From the NCBI GenBank assembly GCA_024434115.1, contig QMIT01000012.1:62001-126000 (forward strand): a stretch of DNA of 64,000 bases. Direction: 5' to 3'. Numbering within the stretch: position 1 is the stretch's first letter; each line of letters begins with the position of its first letter. The DNA comes from Chloroflexota bacterium. GTDB taxonomy: Bacteria > Chloroflexota > Anaerolineae > Aggregatilineales > J027. Shown piece by piece: positions 1 to 7,910 of the stretch. Below the pieces are notes generated by a model. It had not been told where the DNA came from. It did not search any database and saw only the letters and a program-made list of their open reading frames with translations. Position numbers and translations under genes: made by a program.

Positions 1-265
1 AGCAGGACAAACCTACCAAATGCAAACTATCCGTAGCAGATTACATTTGTTCCAAGTTTACCATTTTATTACGATTAGTGTTTGTTTCAGCCATTTGCCA
101 ACGTATTCTGACAAATCTCTCATCAAACCAATGTGCCCTTGTTTCATACAAAAACAACTAACGCTACAATGTAAGTGAGAATATAGGTATTGTTGGTAAA
201 ATGATTCTGAGACATCTGATTTTTTAGTTTTCAGCCTCAGTTGATTATGCGGAGTCATTAATTTT
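1..265. other. Left-edge intergenic stretch
   Basis: AT-rich DNA before the first gene. I see no credible gene: the open frame on the minus strand (58-372) runs into the signal-peptide region of the next gene and has no start signal. No clear promoter box pair was found. Confidence 0.5.
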
Positions 266-1084
266 ATGAAGTCAAACCCCCTCCCCCTACTCCGGTTAAT
301 GTTCTTGGGATTAGTGCTACTGCTTGTCCTACACCTTCCCGGCAATGCCCTTGCGGACTGCTGCACCTCCAATCATTATTACTATATCTTTACAGGTTTT
401 AGTGGTACCTGCCTTGATGATGCAAGTGGCAATGTCGTGGTGAGTGGCAGCTTCCTGCGTGAAGCCTATCTCCCAGTCAACAATGTCAATACGTATACCG
501 TCAACAATCCAGCCTTTGCAGGATCATTTTCACTGGCTGCGGTAGGTACAGAAACCAATGGTCAGTATGGTAATTTCTTGATTAACCATACCACGGCCCC
601 CGGTACAGCGCCGATTTCAGTCTCAGTCACAATCACCACTCAAGCCGATGGCGCAAACATTGGCTCAACCACTGCCACTGCAACATGTAGTGCAATTGGC
701 GCGATTCCTACCGTAACCATGACCCACACTTACACAGCGATGGGTGGGCAAAGCGCAGGCAATATTTATGATGGCCGTTTGAACACCGACGCGGGTGCGC
801 CCGCTATCGTGTATCCCGGTTCGATCCGCATTTTCGCCTATGATCCTATCAACTGCATTAGTGAATTGGTGCTAAACATCACTGATGAAATGATTGAGTC
901 GGCGGGAGTTCCGGCAGAAAATACTGTACTTGGTCGAGCGACCAACCCATTCACCAATCGTGCCATTACCGTCTATCGTCTCACCACCGGCGAGTTCCAG
1001 ATGAACACCAGTTACGCTGATGGCAAGTCGTATATCTTTACGTGGAACGAAGACACCACCCACCGCTACTATCCCAGCTACTAA
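266..1084 (+). CDS. Secreted protein of unknown function
   Basis: This is a 272-residue protein that I do not recognise. It starts with a clear Sec signal: positive residues, then a leucine-rich hydrophobic stretch (about residues 9-28) ending in ALA-D near residue 31. The mature part is rich in Thr, Ser, Ala, Asn and Gly and looks like an extracellular beta-sandwich. Four cysteines lie near the new N-terminus (CC at about 32-33) or are scattered later, so disulfides are possible. A GGAG ribosome site lies about 11 bases before the ATG. The alpha-mannosidase gene begins 3 bases after its stop, so the two are probably co-transcribed. That neighbour hints at a cell-surface or glycan-related role, but this is inference only. 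Confidence 0.7.
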   Translation: MKSNPLPLLRLMFLGLVLLLVLHLPGNALADCCTSNHYYYIFTGFSGTCLDDASGNVVVSGSFLREAYLPVNNVNTYTVNNPAFAGSFSLAAVGTETNGQYGNFLINHTTAPGTAPISVSVTITTQADGANIGSTTATATCSAIGAIPTVTMTHTYTAMGGQSAGNIYDGRLNTDAGAPAIVYPGSIRIFAYDPINCISELVLNITDEMIESAGVPAENTVLGRATNPFTNRAITVYRLTTGEFQMNTSYADGKSYIFTWNEDTTHRYYPSY

Positions 1085-1086
1085 TT

Positions 1087-4000
1087 ATGCAAAAACATCT
1101 TGAGATCACCCGTCGGCGAGTACAGGCTTTCAAAGGCCAACTCGCCGAACGGCTTTATACACATACCGCCTCCGTCCAAATTTCGACTTATGTTGCACTC
1201 GGACGCATTACATTTGATGAAGCGATACGCGGCGACTATCGTCCCTGCCAGATTGGTGATCTTTTTCGCCCACTCTGGTCAACGCACTGGTTCAAAGTCG
1301 AAATCCGCATCCCCGCTGAATGGCGCGGCCAAGAAGTGCATTTACGCTGGGATTCATCCTCCGAAGCCTGCATCTGGCAAGATGGCGTGCCGCTGCAAGG
1401 ACTGACGGGTTCAGCGCGAACAGGCAGCGGGGACGGTGGAGATCGCCAAAAACCCATTCGCACCACCTATTGCCTCACCAAATCCGCGTACGGGGATGAG
1501 GACATCACCCTCTATATTGAAGCCGCGATGAATGGCATGTTTGGCCTGATTAACGGCGATGAATTTCGTCAATTAGGCCTCTTGCGCCAAGCCGATATTG
1601 CCACCTTTGATCGTGCCTTGTGGGATTTGTTGTGGGATTACACCGTTGTCGCGGATATGGCGACTCACCTGCCCTCCAATACGCCGCGTGGGGGCCAAGC
1701 GCTCTATGCTGCCAACGCCATTGTAAATCAGGTCTATCTTGATGATCCGTCTACATGGCCTGCCGGACGTGAAATCGCCACCCAATTTCTGAGCGCCCGT
1801 AATGGCGATGGTCAACATAACCTTTCAGCCATTGGTCACGCTCATATTGACACGGCATGGTTATGGCCTCTGGCGGAGACGATACGGAAATGTTATCGCA
1901 CTTTTTCCACCGCCTTATGTTACATGCAAGACTACCCCGATTATATATTTGTCTGTTCCCAAGCCCAACAATTCGCATGGATGAAGGAACAACAGCCCGC
2001 CCTCTATGAAAAAATCAAGGCGACAGTGCAAGAAGGCCGTTTTATTCCGGCGGGTGGTTCATGGGTCGAACCCGATTGCAATCTTCCCTCTGGCGAATCG
2101 CTCGTGCGTCAATTTTTATATGGACAGCGGTTCTTCCAACAGGAATTTGGCATCACCTGTCGAGAATTCTGGCTACCCGACACCTTTGGTTATCCAGCCG
2201 CCCTCCCTCAAATTATGCGCGGTGCGGGTATCGAATATTTCCTGACACAAAAGCTCTCATGGAATCAATTTAACAAACCCACCAGCAGCACTTTTATTTG
2301 GGAAGGGCTAGATGGCAGTCAGGTCTTGGTGCATTTCCCACCTGCCGACACCTACAATGCCAATGCCAGCATCCAGCAGCTTTTATATAACGTCAGCAAT
2401 TTCAAAGACCATGAACGCGCCAACGAAAGTTATTATCTGTTCGGGTATGGCGATGGCGGGGGTGGCCCCACTCAAGAAATGCTCGAACAACTATCCCGTG
2501 TCAAAGATGTAGACGGCCTTCCGCGTGTCGAAATCCGCACTCCGCAGGAATTTTTTGAACGCTGCAAGGCCGATGCCAAAGATTTGCCTGTGTGGGTCGG
2601 CGAACTCTATTTTGAACTGCATCGCGGCACCTATACAACCCAAGCACGCAACAAACTCCACAATCGTCGCGCCGAAACCTTGATGCACAACCTCGAATTT
2701 CTGGCAGCGATGGCCCACGCAACCAAAGCTGCGCCCTACCCCTCTGCCGAAATTGAGCGCCTATGGAAGTTGATTTTGTTGAATCAATTCCACGACATCA
2801 TCCCCGGCTCGTCCATCCATCAGGTCTACGAAGATTCCGAGCGCGACTATCAGGAAATTTTCGAGGTAGGCGAGAAGTTATTGAATGAAACCATTGCGGC
2901 CTTAATTCCGCCGGGGGATGATTTGATTGCCATTGATACTGTGGGCTGTGGTCGCAGTGAGGTGGTCGAACTTCCTTTTGATATCCCAACCATACAAAAA
3001 GCCGCCAATGGCCGTCCGCTTGCTTTCGTAGATATGGAGTATCATCTCTCACGCGCCAAAATAGACCCCGCTTGGACGCCACTACCGAAGGCTTATGTTG
3101 CTCAGGCAAGGCAAGAGGGAAGTACGTTTATTTTGGACAGCGGCCATATTCAAGCGGTTTTCCAAAACGACGGTCATCTCATAAGGCTCTTCAATAAACA
3201 CGATAGTCTGTATAACAAGAATTCTAAATTAGAGGTGATCGAACCCGGCAAGTTAGCCAATCATTTTATTCTATTTGATGACCGTCCTAATGATTGGGAA
3301 GCATGGGATGTAGATGTTTTTCATCTGGAAAAACGCACGGAAGTTCATCCACCCCCTATCATGCGAATAGTAGAAAACGGCCCATTGCGTGCTAGTCTTG
3401 CCTTTGAAGTGCAATTATCACCTGTCAGCACTTTACGACAGATTATTTCGGTGGATATGGGAAGCATGTCTCTTGATTTTTCAACCGAGGTTGAATGGCA
3501 TGAAAAACACAAATTCCTCAAAGTCGAATTCCCGTTCAATATTCGCGCTTCAACTGCGACCTATGAAGTCCAGTATGGATGTGTGGAGCGTCCAACCCAC
3601 CTCAATACCAGTTGGGATGTTGCCAAATTCGAGGTTTGCGCTCATCGGTGGGCAGATCTATATGAGCCGGGGTTTGGGGTAGCCCTCTTGAACGATTGTA
3701 AGTATGGCTATTCGACTCATGGCAATGTTATGCGGCTATCATTACTACGTGGCTCAACTTCTCCTGACGAAGAAGCCGATATGGGCCATCACACATTCCG
3801 CTTTAGACTCTCACTGCATTATAGACCCATTTGGCAGGAAGGAATCCATGAAGAGGCATTGCGGTTCAATACCCCTCTACTCATCACAAAAGGATGTTAT
3901 GAGAAGAAATTCCCTAATTTTCATATCTTCCCGGCGAACCGTGATCTGAAAACCGTGATATTGGACACTGTAAAAAAAGCGGAGGGCTCAAACGACCTGA

Positions 4001-4206
4001 TAGTCCGCCTCTATGAAACCTATGGCAGCAGCAGTCGTGCTGTAATAGTATTGCGGGGACTACCTCCAATCAAAGCTATTTGGCGCTGCAATTTACTGGA
4101 GGAAACAGAAGAAAAACTGGAATGGGCCGGAGGAAATATCCTCCTCGATTTCACCCCATTCCAGATTATCACGCTTAAACTTGAATTGGATGAACTAGAC
4201 GTCTAG
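1087..4206 (+). CDS. Alpha-mannosidase, glycoside hydrolase family 38
   Basis: This 1039-residue enzyme should hydrolyse alpha-mannosides by the retaining GH38 mechanism. Two family signatures are visible: the zinc-site strand HAHIDTAWLWP (around residue 258) and WLPDTFGYP (around residue 362), whose Asp is the usual nucleophile. The length fits the roughly 1000-residue family: N-terminal beta domain, catalytic barrel, helical middle domain, and C-terminal beta-sandwich. No signal peptide is seen, so it is likely cytoplasmic and acts on imported oligosaccharides. The reading frame is open further upstream into the preceding gene, but the ATG at 1087 removes that overlap and puts the gene 3 bases after the secreted protein. 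The 3' end overlaps the convergent dehydrogenase gene by 12 bases. The second half is visibly more AT-rich than the first. Confidence 0.93.
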   Translation: MQKHLEITRRRVQAFKGQLAERLYTHTASVQISTYVALGRITFDEAIRGDYRPCQIGDLFRPLWSTHWFKVEIRIPAEWRGQEVHLRWDSSSEACIWQDGVPLQGLTGSARTGSGDGGDRQKPIRTTYCLTKSAYGDEDITLYIEAAMNGMFGLINGDEFRQLGLLRQADIATFDRALWDLLWDYTVVADMATHLPSNTPRGGQALYAANAIVNQVYLDDPSTWPAGREIATQFLSARNGDGQHNLSAIGHAHIDTAWLWPLAETIRKCYRTFSTALCYMQDYPDYIFVCSQAQQFAWMKEQQPALYEKIKATVQEGRFIPAGGSWVEPDCNLPSGESLVRQFLYGQRFFQQEFGITCREFWLPDTFGYPAALPQIMRGAGIEYFLTQKLSWNQFNKPTSSTFIWEGLDGSQVLVHFPPADTYNANASIQQLLYNVSNFKDHERANESYYLFGYGDGGGGPTQEMLEQLSRVKDVDGLPRVEIRTPQEFFERCKADAKDLPVWVGELYFELHRGTYTTQARNKLHNRRAETLMHNLEFLAAMAHATKAAPYPSAEIERLWKLILLNQFHDIIPGSSIHQVYEDSERDYQEIFEVGEKLLNETIAALIPPGDDLIAIDTVGCGRSEVVELPFDIPTIQKAANGRPLAFVDMEYHLSRAKIDPAWTPLPKAYVAQARQEGSTFILDSGHIQAVFQNDGHLIRLFNKHDSLYNKNSKLEVIEPGKLANHFILFDDRPNDWEAWDVDVFHLEKRTEVHPPPIMRIVENGPLRASLAFEVQLSPVSTLRQIISVDMGSMSLDFSTEVEWHEKHKFLKVEFPFNIRASTATYEVQYGCVERPTHLNTSWDVAKFEVCAHRWADLYEPGFGVALLNDCKYGYSTHGNVMRLSLLRGSTSPDEEADMGHHTFRFRLSLHYRPIWQEGIHEEALRFNTPLLITKGCYEKKFPNFHIFPANRDLKTVILDTVKKAEGSNDLIVRLYETYGSSSRAVIVLRGLPPIKAIWRCNLLEETEEKLEWAGGNILLDFTPFQIITLKLELDELDV

Positions 4207-5283
4207 CTGTCGAGCAGGCAATCCTACAGGCAAGGCGGCAGGTCGAGCGCAGGTACTCTGAACCTCGACGTGTCGCCCACTGTGGGACGATTCATCAAAG
4301 CAGTGCATCACATCCAACACATGATAGGCCAATTCTCCACTGGCCCGATGGGTGCGCCCCGTCCGCAGGGCATAGGCCATATCCGCCAAACCGATACCGC
4401 GTTTCCAATCATCGCCATGCGTCAATTCTTGCTGTTGCCAACCTTCCCCACCCTGTTGGAACATCAACACCTTATTTTCATAGCCATTGGGGTCAGGTAC
4501 ATACAACGATCCTGTCGCACCATAAACTTCCATACGTGGCAATTGGTGTTTCCAAATATCAAAGCTGTTGATGAGGGTCGCAATCGCCCCCGAATGGAAT
4601 TCTAGCGTCCCAGCGACATGCGTGGCGATCTGCACCGGAATTTTGTGCCCATCTTTAGCCACTCGTTCAGGGAAAGAAGCGCGTGTAATCGCTGCTACCC
4701 GTTTGACTGGCCCTAACAGATTCACCAAGCAGGTGATGTAGTACGGCCCCATGTCAAACAGCGGCCCACCCCCAACCTGATAGAAGAAATCGGGATTGGG
4801 ATGCCAGCCTTCTGGCCCATGCCCCATCATAAATGCCACCGCCGCGACGGGTTGCCCGATGCAGCCATCATCAATCAGCTTGCGGCAGGTTTGGTGTGGC
4901 CCAAACAAAAAGGTATCGGGGGCACACCCCACCAATAGGCCCTTGTCTTTCGCCGCTCGGATCACCTTATAGCCATCTTCGCGGCTGACCGCCAATGGTT
5001 TTTCCGAATAGGGATGTTTGCCTGCTGCAATAATTTTCAGGCTGACTTCGGCATGTACCGCCGGAATGGTCAAATTGATGATAAATTCAATTTCCGGGTC
5101 GGCCAACATCTCATCCACTGTCAACACTTTGGGGATATCGTGTTCTTTGGCAGCGGCGGCGGCCTTATTCATGTCCATATCGGCACAGGCCACCAAATCC
5201 AAAATATCGAAAGCCCGACAGCCATTGATATAGGCCGGACTGATGTTGCCCGTACCGATAATCCCAACCTTAACCTTTTCCAT
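4195..5283 (-). CDS. Gfo/Idh/MocA family NAD(P)-dependent sugar dehydrogenase
   Basis: This 362-residue protein has an N-terminal Rossmann fold with GIIGTGNIS (residues 7-15) for NAD(P) binding. The family EKPLA motif carries the conserved Lys of the Gfo/Idh/MocA active site. A C-terminal alpha/beta domain includes GGGPLFDMGPYY. The likely role is oxidation or reduction of a sugar or inositol derivative in the cytoplasm. The ATG at 5283 gives a standard start just before the Rossmann strand and a 14-base overlap with the upstream isomerase gene, which argues for translational coupling. Partnership with a sugar isomerase/epimerase is typical of carbohydrate catabolic operons. The substrate cannot be read from sequence. 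Confidence 0.88.
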   Translation of the reverse strand: MEKVKVGIIGTGNISPAYINGCRAFDILDLVACADMDMNKAAAAAKEHDIPKVLTVDEMLADPEIEFIINLTIPAVHAEVSLKIIAAGKHPYSEKPLAVSREDGYKVIRAAKDKGLLVGCAPDTFLFGPHQTCRKLIDDGCIGQPVAAVAFMMGHGPEGWHPNPDFFYQVGGGPLFDMGPYYITCLVNLLGPVKRVAAITRASFPERVAKDGHKIPVQIATHVAGTLEFHSGAIATLINSFDIWKHQLPRMEVYGATGSLYVPDPNGYENKVLMFQQGGEGWQQQELTHGDDWKRGIGLADMAYALRTGRTHRASGELAYHVLDVMHCFDESSHSGRHVEVQSTCARPAALPVGLPARQLDV

Positions 5284-6031
5284 GAGCAAGGCCCTTTCCA
5301 ATCAAATAGGTATAGCTCTTTTGAATGGCTTCGACCATATCCGTCGCGCATTCATCCAATTCCACCACCATCCACTTGACATTGCCTGCACTGGCTTTGA
5401 CAATCGCGGCGAAATCGAGGGTGCCTTCACCCACCGCGACCATTGGCACACCTCGACGGCCCTCGCCATCTTTAATATGCAGCAGAGGCGAACGTGACCC
5501 AAATTTCCGCACGATTTCCACCGGGTCAGCATTGCCCGCCTTGACCCAATACGTGTCAATTTCAAACGTCACGGCTGGGTCGGTTAGTTCAAACATCCAT
5601 TCCAGTGCATTTTTGCCCTCAAACACATTGGCGGGTTCAAATTCGTGGTTGTGATACCCCACCGTAATGCCGTGTGGTTTTAAGAGGGCGTTAGACTGAT
5701 TCAGTTGTTCACACACCGCCTTGACGCCATCCAACGTTTTAAAATTATCCGGGGATAGCCACGGCACATTCATAATCGTCGCACCATAGGCTCCTAATGT
5801 ATCCAACAATTTATTTTTGTTTTCCGGGGTTGCTATTGCCCCGTGAATTGCCAGCGCGGTTAGGCCTAGTTCACGGAATAGCTTGGCGGCTTGCTCGACC
5901 TTATCGGCCATTCCACCATAGGGTTCAACGCCGATGTACCCCATCGCGGCGATTTTACGAATTGTGCCTTCAAAATCCTGCGTAAGTTCATTGCGTAGAC
6001 TATAAAGCTGTACGCCAATTGGTGCCGTCAT
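5270..6031 (-). CDS. Sugar phosphate isomerase/epimerase, TIM barrel family
   Basis: This is a 253-residue AP-endonuclease-2-like (xylose isomerase-like) TIM barrel protein. Supporting motifs are GVQLYSLRNEL at the N-terminus, GVEPYGG, the metal-site segment GYHNHEFE (about residues 127-134), and FEIDTYWV with a metal-binding Glu/Asp. Proteins of this family isomerise or epimerise sugars or inositol derivatives using a divalent metal. It lies between a VanZ-like gene (4-base overlap) and a Gfo/Idh dehydrogenase (14-base overlap), so all three are probably translated from one message. No signal peptide is seen. The exact substrate is unknown. Confidence 0.87.
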   Translation of the reverse strand: MTAPIGVQLYSLRNELTQDFEGTIRKIAAMGYIGVEPYGGMADKVEQAAKLFRELGLTALAIHGAIATPENKNKLLDTLGAYGATIMNVPWLSPDNFKTLDGVKAVCEQLNQSNALLKPHGITVGYHNHEFEPANVFEGKNALEWMFELTDPAVTFEIDTYWVKAGNADPVEIVRKFGSRSPLLHIKDGEGRRGVPMVAVGEGTLDFAAIVKASAGNVKWMVVELDECATDMVEAIQKSYTYLIGKGLAHGKG

Positions 6032-6441
6032 TTTATGTCACCTTTGCCCTTTTGTAATTGATATAAAATCCAACTTGCCCCCAACAGAACACCGCTGCTA
6101 TTGGCAAGAAAATCCAGCCATGACATGCCACGTTCTTCAATCCAATATTGCCCCACTTCCACGCCTATCGCAAAAAGGAAAATTAGCGGCGTGACCACTT
6201 TTAAAACTGCCATTGCAGGATAATACGCTGAACCGGCCCAATGCCACAGCACCACCAGCACGGTAAACATTACCATATGTCCAATGGCATCGGTGATTTC
6301 TGTCCCACCCGCGAACTTGGAAAGCGATGAAACGTTTTGGTTGTTCCCCGAAGACAATGTCAGATACAGAATAATGAGCACCCAGCACACCGGGGCAAGC
6401 CAACGAATAGGTTGATGTTGCAAGCGATAAGCAATGTTCAA
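6028..6441 (-). CDS. VanZ-like family membrane protein
   Basis: This 137-residue protein has about four hydrophobic segments (about 15-30, 48-66, 76-95 and 110-125), as is typical of VanZ-like proteins. The segment around DAIGHMVMF matches the family's conserved D-x-x-x-H pattern, and the ending SWLDFLANSSGVLLG matches the usual D-x-x-x-N-x-x-G motif. VanZ homologues are linked to teicoplanin resistance in enterococci, but most are of unknown function. It is the first gene of the minus-strand sugar operon and overlaps the isomerase gene by 4 bases. It faces the divergent zinc-binding protein gene across a 171-base regulatory gap. Confidence 0.82.
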   Translation of the reverse strand: MNIAYRLQHQPIRWLAPVCWVLIILYLTLSSGNNQNVSSLSKFAGGTEITDAIGHMVMFTVLVVLWHWAGSAYYPAMAVLKVVTPLIFLFAIGVEVGQYWIEERGMSWLDFLANSSGVLLGASWILYQLQKGKGDIK

Positions 6442-6534
6442 TTTTTTTCACCCTCTGGTCAATGACAACCGATTAATTGTATGCCCCTTCTCTCAACTCA
6501 TCAATTGCGATTGGCAGTCTGTCACAATTTTTCT

Positions 6535-6563
6535 TTGACATTTCGCAAATCCACCTATATAAT
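6535..6563 (+). promoter_or_regulatory. Consensus sigma-70 promoter for the zinc-binding protein gene
   Basis: A perfect -35 box TTGACA (6535-6540) and a perfect -10 box TATAAT (6558-6563) are separated by exactly 17 bases. The predicted transcription start is near 6570, leaving a leader of about 43 bases before the ATG at 6613. Such an exact consensus implies strong basal transcription held down by a repressor. The palindrome directly downstream is the obvious candidate site for one. Confidence 0.85.
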
Positions 6564-6573
6564 GCCACATAAT

Positions 6574-6588
6574 TGATACAAAGTATCA
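6574..6588. promoter_or_regulatory. Fur-family-like operator palindrome over the transcription start
   Basis: TGATACAAAGTATCA is a perfect 6-3-6 inverted repeat just after the predicted start site. It matches the 15-base Fur-family box TGATAATnATTATCA at 11 of 14 defined positions, including both TGATA/TATCA arms. Upstream of a zinc-binding transport protein, the natural reading is a Zur-type site that shuts the gene off when zinc is plentiful. The regulator itself is not in the window. Confidence 0.6.
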
Positions 6589-6612
6589 CTATCGTATTTT
6601 CTGGGAGGAAAT

Positions 6613-7737
6613 ATGCTAAAGGTTGTTTCGCGCTTGGGAATCGGTGCATTGGTGGGCATTGTCTTGTTAAATTTTGGATTGCCCGTCTCCTCAATCCATG
6701 CCCAAGAGAATCGGCTCTCGGTCATCGGCAGCACCACCATGATCGCTGATGTTGTGGGACGGGTAGCAGGTGACGCCGCCGATGTCACGCCGCTGATGGG
6801 TTACGGGGTTGATCCCCATGCCTATGAACCAAGCGCCCAAGATATTGTGGCTCTTGATGAAGTTGATATTGTATTCATCAATGGCGCAAATTTTGAAGAA
6901 GGGTTAATCGGGGTTCTTGAAGAAGCGGCTCCCGAAAATTTGGTTACAATTTCTGATTGCGTAGCCATCCTACCGTTTGGATCGAATGAAAATGCTATAG
7001 ACGCAACCCCCACTGACGACATAAGTAGTATTGCAGATCAATGTGCCTCCCATTTTGAAACCCTTGCGGCATTAGGAGTAGAGGTCAATCCGGGCAGCAC
7101 GCTCGAAAATGGTACCGAACCACTTGGGTTACTGTATGAAACCAACTGCACAGCAGGCAATCACGATGATTCTGCCGTTACCGAGTCCGACCACGAAGAA
7201 GGTAACTGCGATCCGCATCTATGGACGGATGTACGAAATGTGATGTTGTGGACGCTTATGGCGCGGGATGTGTTGAGTAAAGCCGACCCCGCCAATACTG
7301 CCACCTATGCCGCCAACGCCGAGGCCTATCTTGCAGAATTGATCGCCCTTGATACCGAAATTGCCGAATTATTGGCCTCTGTACCACAGGAAAATCGTGT
7401 CCTGATTACCAACCACGAAACACTAGGTTATCTCGCCGCGCGTTACGGCTATCAAATTGTAGGTTCCATCATCCCCGGCGGTGGTACAGCCAACGAACCT
7501 TCTGCTGAAGATGTCGCTGCCCTCATCGAAACCGTGCTCGATTACGGTGTGCCCGCCATTTTCACCGAAAATACCGTCAATGCTGCCCTTGCCGAACAAA
7601 TCGCTGATGAAACAGGCGCATCGGTTTATCAATTGTACAGTGACTCACTCACCGATACCGATGGCCCTGCTTACACCTATATTGACTACATGCGAGCCAA
7701 CGCCACCACGATTGTCACCGCTCTAAATCCACAATAA
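6613..7737 (+). CDS. znuA: Metal (zinc) ABC transporter substrate-binding protein
   Basis: This is a 374-residue secreted cluster A-I (ZnuA/TroA-type) solute-binding protein. It has a Sec signal (about residues 1-30, ending SIHAQ-E), an N-terminal lobe with GVDPHAYEPSAQD carrying the first metal His, CDPHLWTD with the second, and ITNHETLGY with the third. The segment FTENTVNA should contribute to the acidic ligand region. Between the first and second His there is a long insertion with HDD and DHEE clusters and four cysteines, taking the place of the usual His-rich loop. No lipobox is seen, so membrane attachment is unclear. The ribosome site GGGAGGA lies 3 bases before the ATG. No ATPase or permease genes follow, which makes it an orphan that must pair with components elsewhere. 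Confidence 0.88.
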   Translation: MLKVVSRLGIGALVGIVLLNFGLPVSSIHAQENRLSVIGSTTMIADVVGRVAGDAADVTPLMGYGVDPHAYEPSAQDIVALDEVDIVFINGANFEEGLIGVLEEAAPENLVTISDCVAILPFGSNENAIDATPTDDISSIADQCASHFETLAALGVEVNPGSTLENGTEPLGLLYETNCTAGNHDDSAVTESDHEEGNCDPHLWTDVRNVMLWTLMARDVLSKADPANTATYAANAEAYLAELIALDTEIAELLASVPQENRVLITNHETLGYLAARYGYQIVGSIIPGGGTANEPSAEDVAALIETVLDYGVPAIFTENTVNAALAEQIADETGASVYQLYSDSLTDTDGPAYTYIDYMRANATTIVTALNPQ

Positions 7738-7746
7738 TCCTCATAC

Positions 7747-7786
7747 AACCGCCTTTTCCAATTACAAAAAATAGGCGAAGGCGGTT
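7747..7786 (+). terminator. Hairpin after the zinc-binding protein gene
   Basis: A 9-base inverted repeat, AACCGCCTT (7747-7755) and AAGGCGGTT (7778-7786), starts 9 bases after the stop codon. The loop is 22 bases long and the downstream side is A-rich rather than T-rich. It would serve as a terminator or 3' stabilising structure but is not a canonical Rho-independent site. Confidence 0.45.
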
Positions 7787-7837
7787 AAAATATTTACAAA
7801 TTTCTGTCACACGACCTTGCATCAAAATTGAGGTTAG

Positions 7838-7856
7838 CCGAATACCCATCATTCGG
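7838..7856. promoter_or_regulatory. Inverted repeat upstream of the glyA-gcvT fusion
   Basis: CCGAAT (7838-7843) and ATTCGG (7851-7856) form a 6-7-6 palindrome 55 bases before the GTG start. It could be an operator for the one-carbon gene. I did not see a glycine riboswitch in this leader. Confidence 0.3.
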
Positions 7857-7910
7857 TTAAAATTCAGTGTCGTATTGCCACTATCTGCCTGCTTCTGAAA
7901 GGAGCTATGT

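Noticed and set aside
58..372. 104-codon open frame on the minus strand at the left edge
   Set aside because: It has no ribosome site, shows biased low-quality composition, and overlaps the start of the secreted protein gene on the other strand.
7787..7910. Glycine riboswitch upstream of the glyA-gcvT fusion
   Set aside because: The 124-base leader is too short for a tandem aptamer, and no aptamer core was recognised; only a simple 6-7-6 inverted repeat is seen.
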